Below are positions 63,228 through 64,000 of a DNA stretch of 64,000 bases, one piece after another. This DNA comes from Vulcanisaeta distributa JCM 11213 (lineage in GTDB: Archaea; Thermoproteota; Thermoprotei; Thermoproteales; Thermocladiaceae). Below the pieces are notes generated by a model. The model saw only the letters and a list, made by a program, of their open reading frames with translations. It did not search any database and was not told the DNA's origin. Each line of letters starts with the position of its first letter. Positions within the stretch are counted from its first letter, which is position 1. Both the position numbers and the translations under genes were made by a program. Location: contig BBCS01000002.1 of the NCBI GenBank assembly GCA_001316125.1, forward strand, positions 248,001 to 312,000. Direction: 5' to 3'.

Positions 63228-64000
63228 ATGTCTGTTCAAGCTCCTAGTATATACACGATAGAGATCATCTACAGGGGGGGAATACACCAGAGGCATTTGG
63301 CGAGGAATCTATCCAGGGGGGGGATTGTTTATGCGGCTAGGATGGCAGGTAATGTCGCATTGTCTTACCAGAGGTATGGTGATGATCCAGAGAGGGATGG
63401 TGTACCGGCTAAGTACTTCGTGGTAGTGGCTAAGGGCGCTAATGAGGAGATTCTTGATGCTGAGGCTGCGAGGGTTGAGCCTGACTATGTGGATGTCTCG
63501 ATAGTGCTTGATGATACAATACTTAAGGGTGTTGAGTCCTGGGCTTGGCAGGGCATTCAACCAGTCCACCTGAAGTTGAGGGCTGGTGGGTTATTAATCG
63601 TGGTTTCCAAGAGGAGCCCTGATGAATTACTCAAGTTCATACCCACCAGGGACTCACCGTATACCCTAGTCGTGGTTTATGGTGAGAGGAGCATTGGTGA
63701 TTTCTGGACATTCCCGGATGATGGAACTGTGGAGAGGGTCCTTGGAGCCATTGCTAAGGTAATGCCCAACGTACTTACCATTGACGATGTTAAGAGGTAT
63801 CTGGAGAGCCTTGATAAGCCCAGCGAGAGGGTTAACAGGGCTTTGGAGGCCTATCAATCACTCGTTAAGCTAAGGGAGGTTAGGCCGGGCGAGGGTCTGC
63901 CGTATAAGTACGAACCACCTCACCTACCTGGTTGGAAGGACATGATGATTGGCGGTGCAATACCTGGCTTAAAGCCGAACCAGAGGAACCCGTATTTCAC
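63228..64000 (+). CDS. 2-oxoacid:ferredoxin oxidoreductase gamma(-delta) subunit, 3'-truncated by the window edge
   Basis: ATG at 63228 gives MSVQAPSIYTIEIIYRGGIH, the start of the gamma domain of pyruvate or 2-oxoacid ferredoxin oxidoreductases, here with RGG where relatives have RG followed by one residue. It goes on with FVVVAKGANEEILDAEAARV, VDVSIVLDDTILKGV and GGLLIVVSKRSPDELL. Near the edge YKYEPPHLPGWKDMMIGGAI then PGLKPNQRNPYF is the delta-like tail seen in crenarchaeal fused gamma subunits. Intact over 257 codons. G7 and G8 tracts at 63273-63279 and 63316-63323. Confidence 0.8.
   Translation, partial: MSVQAPSIYTIEIIYRGGIHQRHLARNLSRGGIVYAARMAGNVALSYQRYGDDPERDGVPAKYFVVVAKGANEEILDAEAARVEPDYVDVSIVLDDTILKGVESWAWQGIQPVHLKLRAGGLLIVVSKRSPDELLKFIPTRDSPYTLVVVYGERSIGDFWTFPDDGTVERVLGAIAKVMPNVLTIDDVKRYLESLDKPSERVNRALEAYQSLVKLREVRPGEGLPYKYEPPHLPGWKDMMIGGAIPGLKPNQRNPYF

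Overview
The window looks like a chromosomal segment of a hyperthermophilic, probably acidophilic crenarchaeon of the Thermoproteales, most like Vulcanisaeta, Caldivirga or Thermocladium. The evidence is the archaeal ribosomal proteins S24e and S30e, Spt4, a GINS-MCM replication operon, PaREP1-type and PaRep2b-like proteins, intron-bearing tRNAs with encoded CCA, leaderless genes behind TATA boxes, a tungsten/molybdenum AOR and a three-subunit molybdenum hydroxylase. The genus is an inference from gene content; no rRNA is present.

Layout: 0-7.5 kb holds a radical SAM gene, rps24e, spt4, an endonuclease III-like gene, tsr3 and the molybdenum hydroxylase operon. 7.7-11.1 kb holds a PaREP1 protein, a membrane protein, a glycosyltransferase and two envelope proteins. 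11.2-17 kb is a graveyard of accessory genes (VapBC, archaeal ATPases, PaREP1, a P-loop kinase) around an intact archease and a retropepsin-like protein. 17-21 kb holds a coiled-coil nuclease, a family 2 glycosyltransferase, a HAD hydrolase, a secreted protein and initiator tRNA. 22-31 kb holds nadA-nadB-nadC, an MFS carrier, AOR, an EF-Tu-like protein, a CoA-transferase and tRNA-Leu. 31.7-39 kb holds an amino acid permease, two class III aminotransferases, a glycerol-1-phosphate dehydrogenase-like protein, spermidine synthase and a methyltransferase. 39-59 kb is accessory and envelope-rich: nucleotidyltransferase, ATPase, two HEPN/MNT toxin-antitoxin pairs, secreted proteins, a G1-type glutamic peptidase, a beta-propeller, and a tight operon of small hydrophobic peptide, M48-like metallopeptidase and SpoIIM/DUF95 protein. 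59-64 kb holds an AbrB/PIN pair, gins23-mcm, a small gene and the start of a ferredoxin oxidoreductase gamma subunit.

The most striking property is at sequence level. About 150 G or C homopolymers of six to eight bases, nearly all exactly seven, are spread over the whole window, always with G on the coding strand. Where family motifs, tRNA helices or paralogues fix the expected length, it is 4 or 5, so the tracts add a glycine or break the frame. Many other one- or two-base frame breaks occur, even in MCM, nadA and ribosomal S30e. I therefore treat most broken genes as single genes with probable sequence errors, give full spans, and keep 'pseudogene' for stretches with several lesions.

The best candidates for something new are the peptide-M48-SpoIIM operon (47.06-49.31 kb), which resembles the gene set of circular bacteriocins, and a membrane-anchored glutamic peptidase (54.55-56.06 kb) whose N-terminal domain also exists as a stand-alone paralogue at 43.83-44.57 kb.
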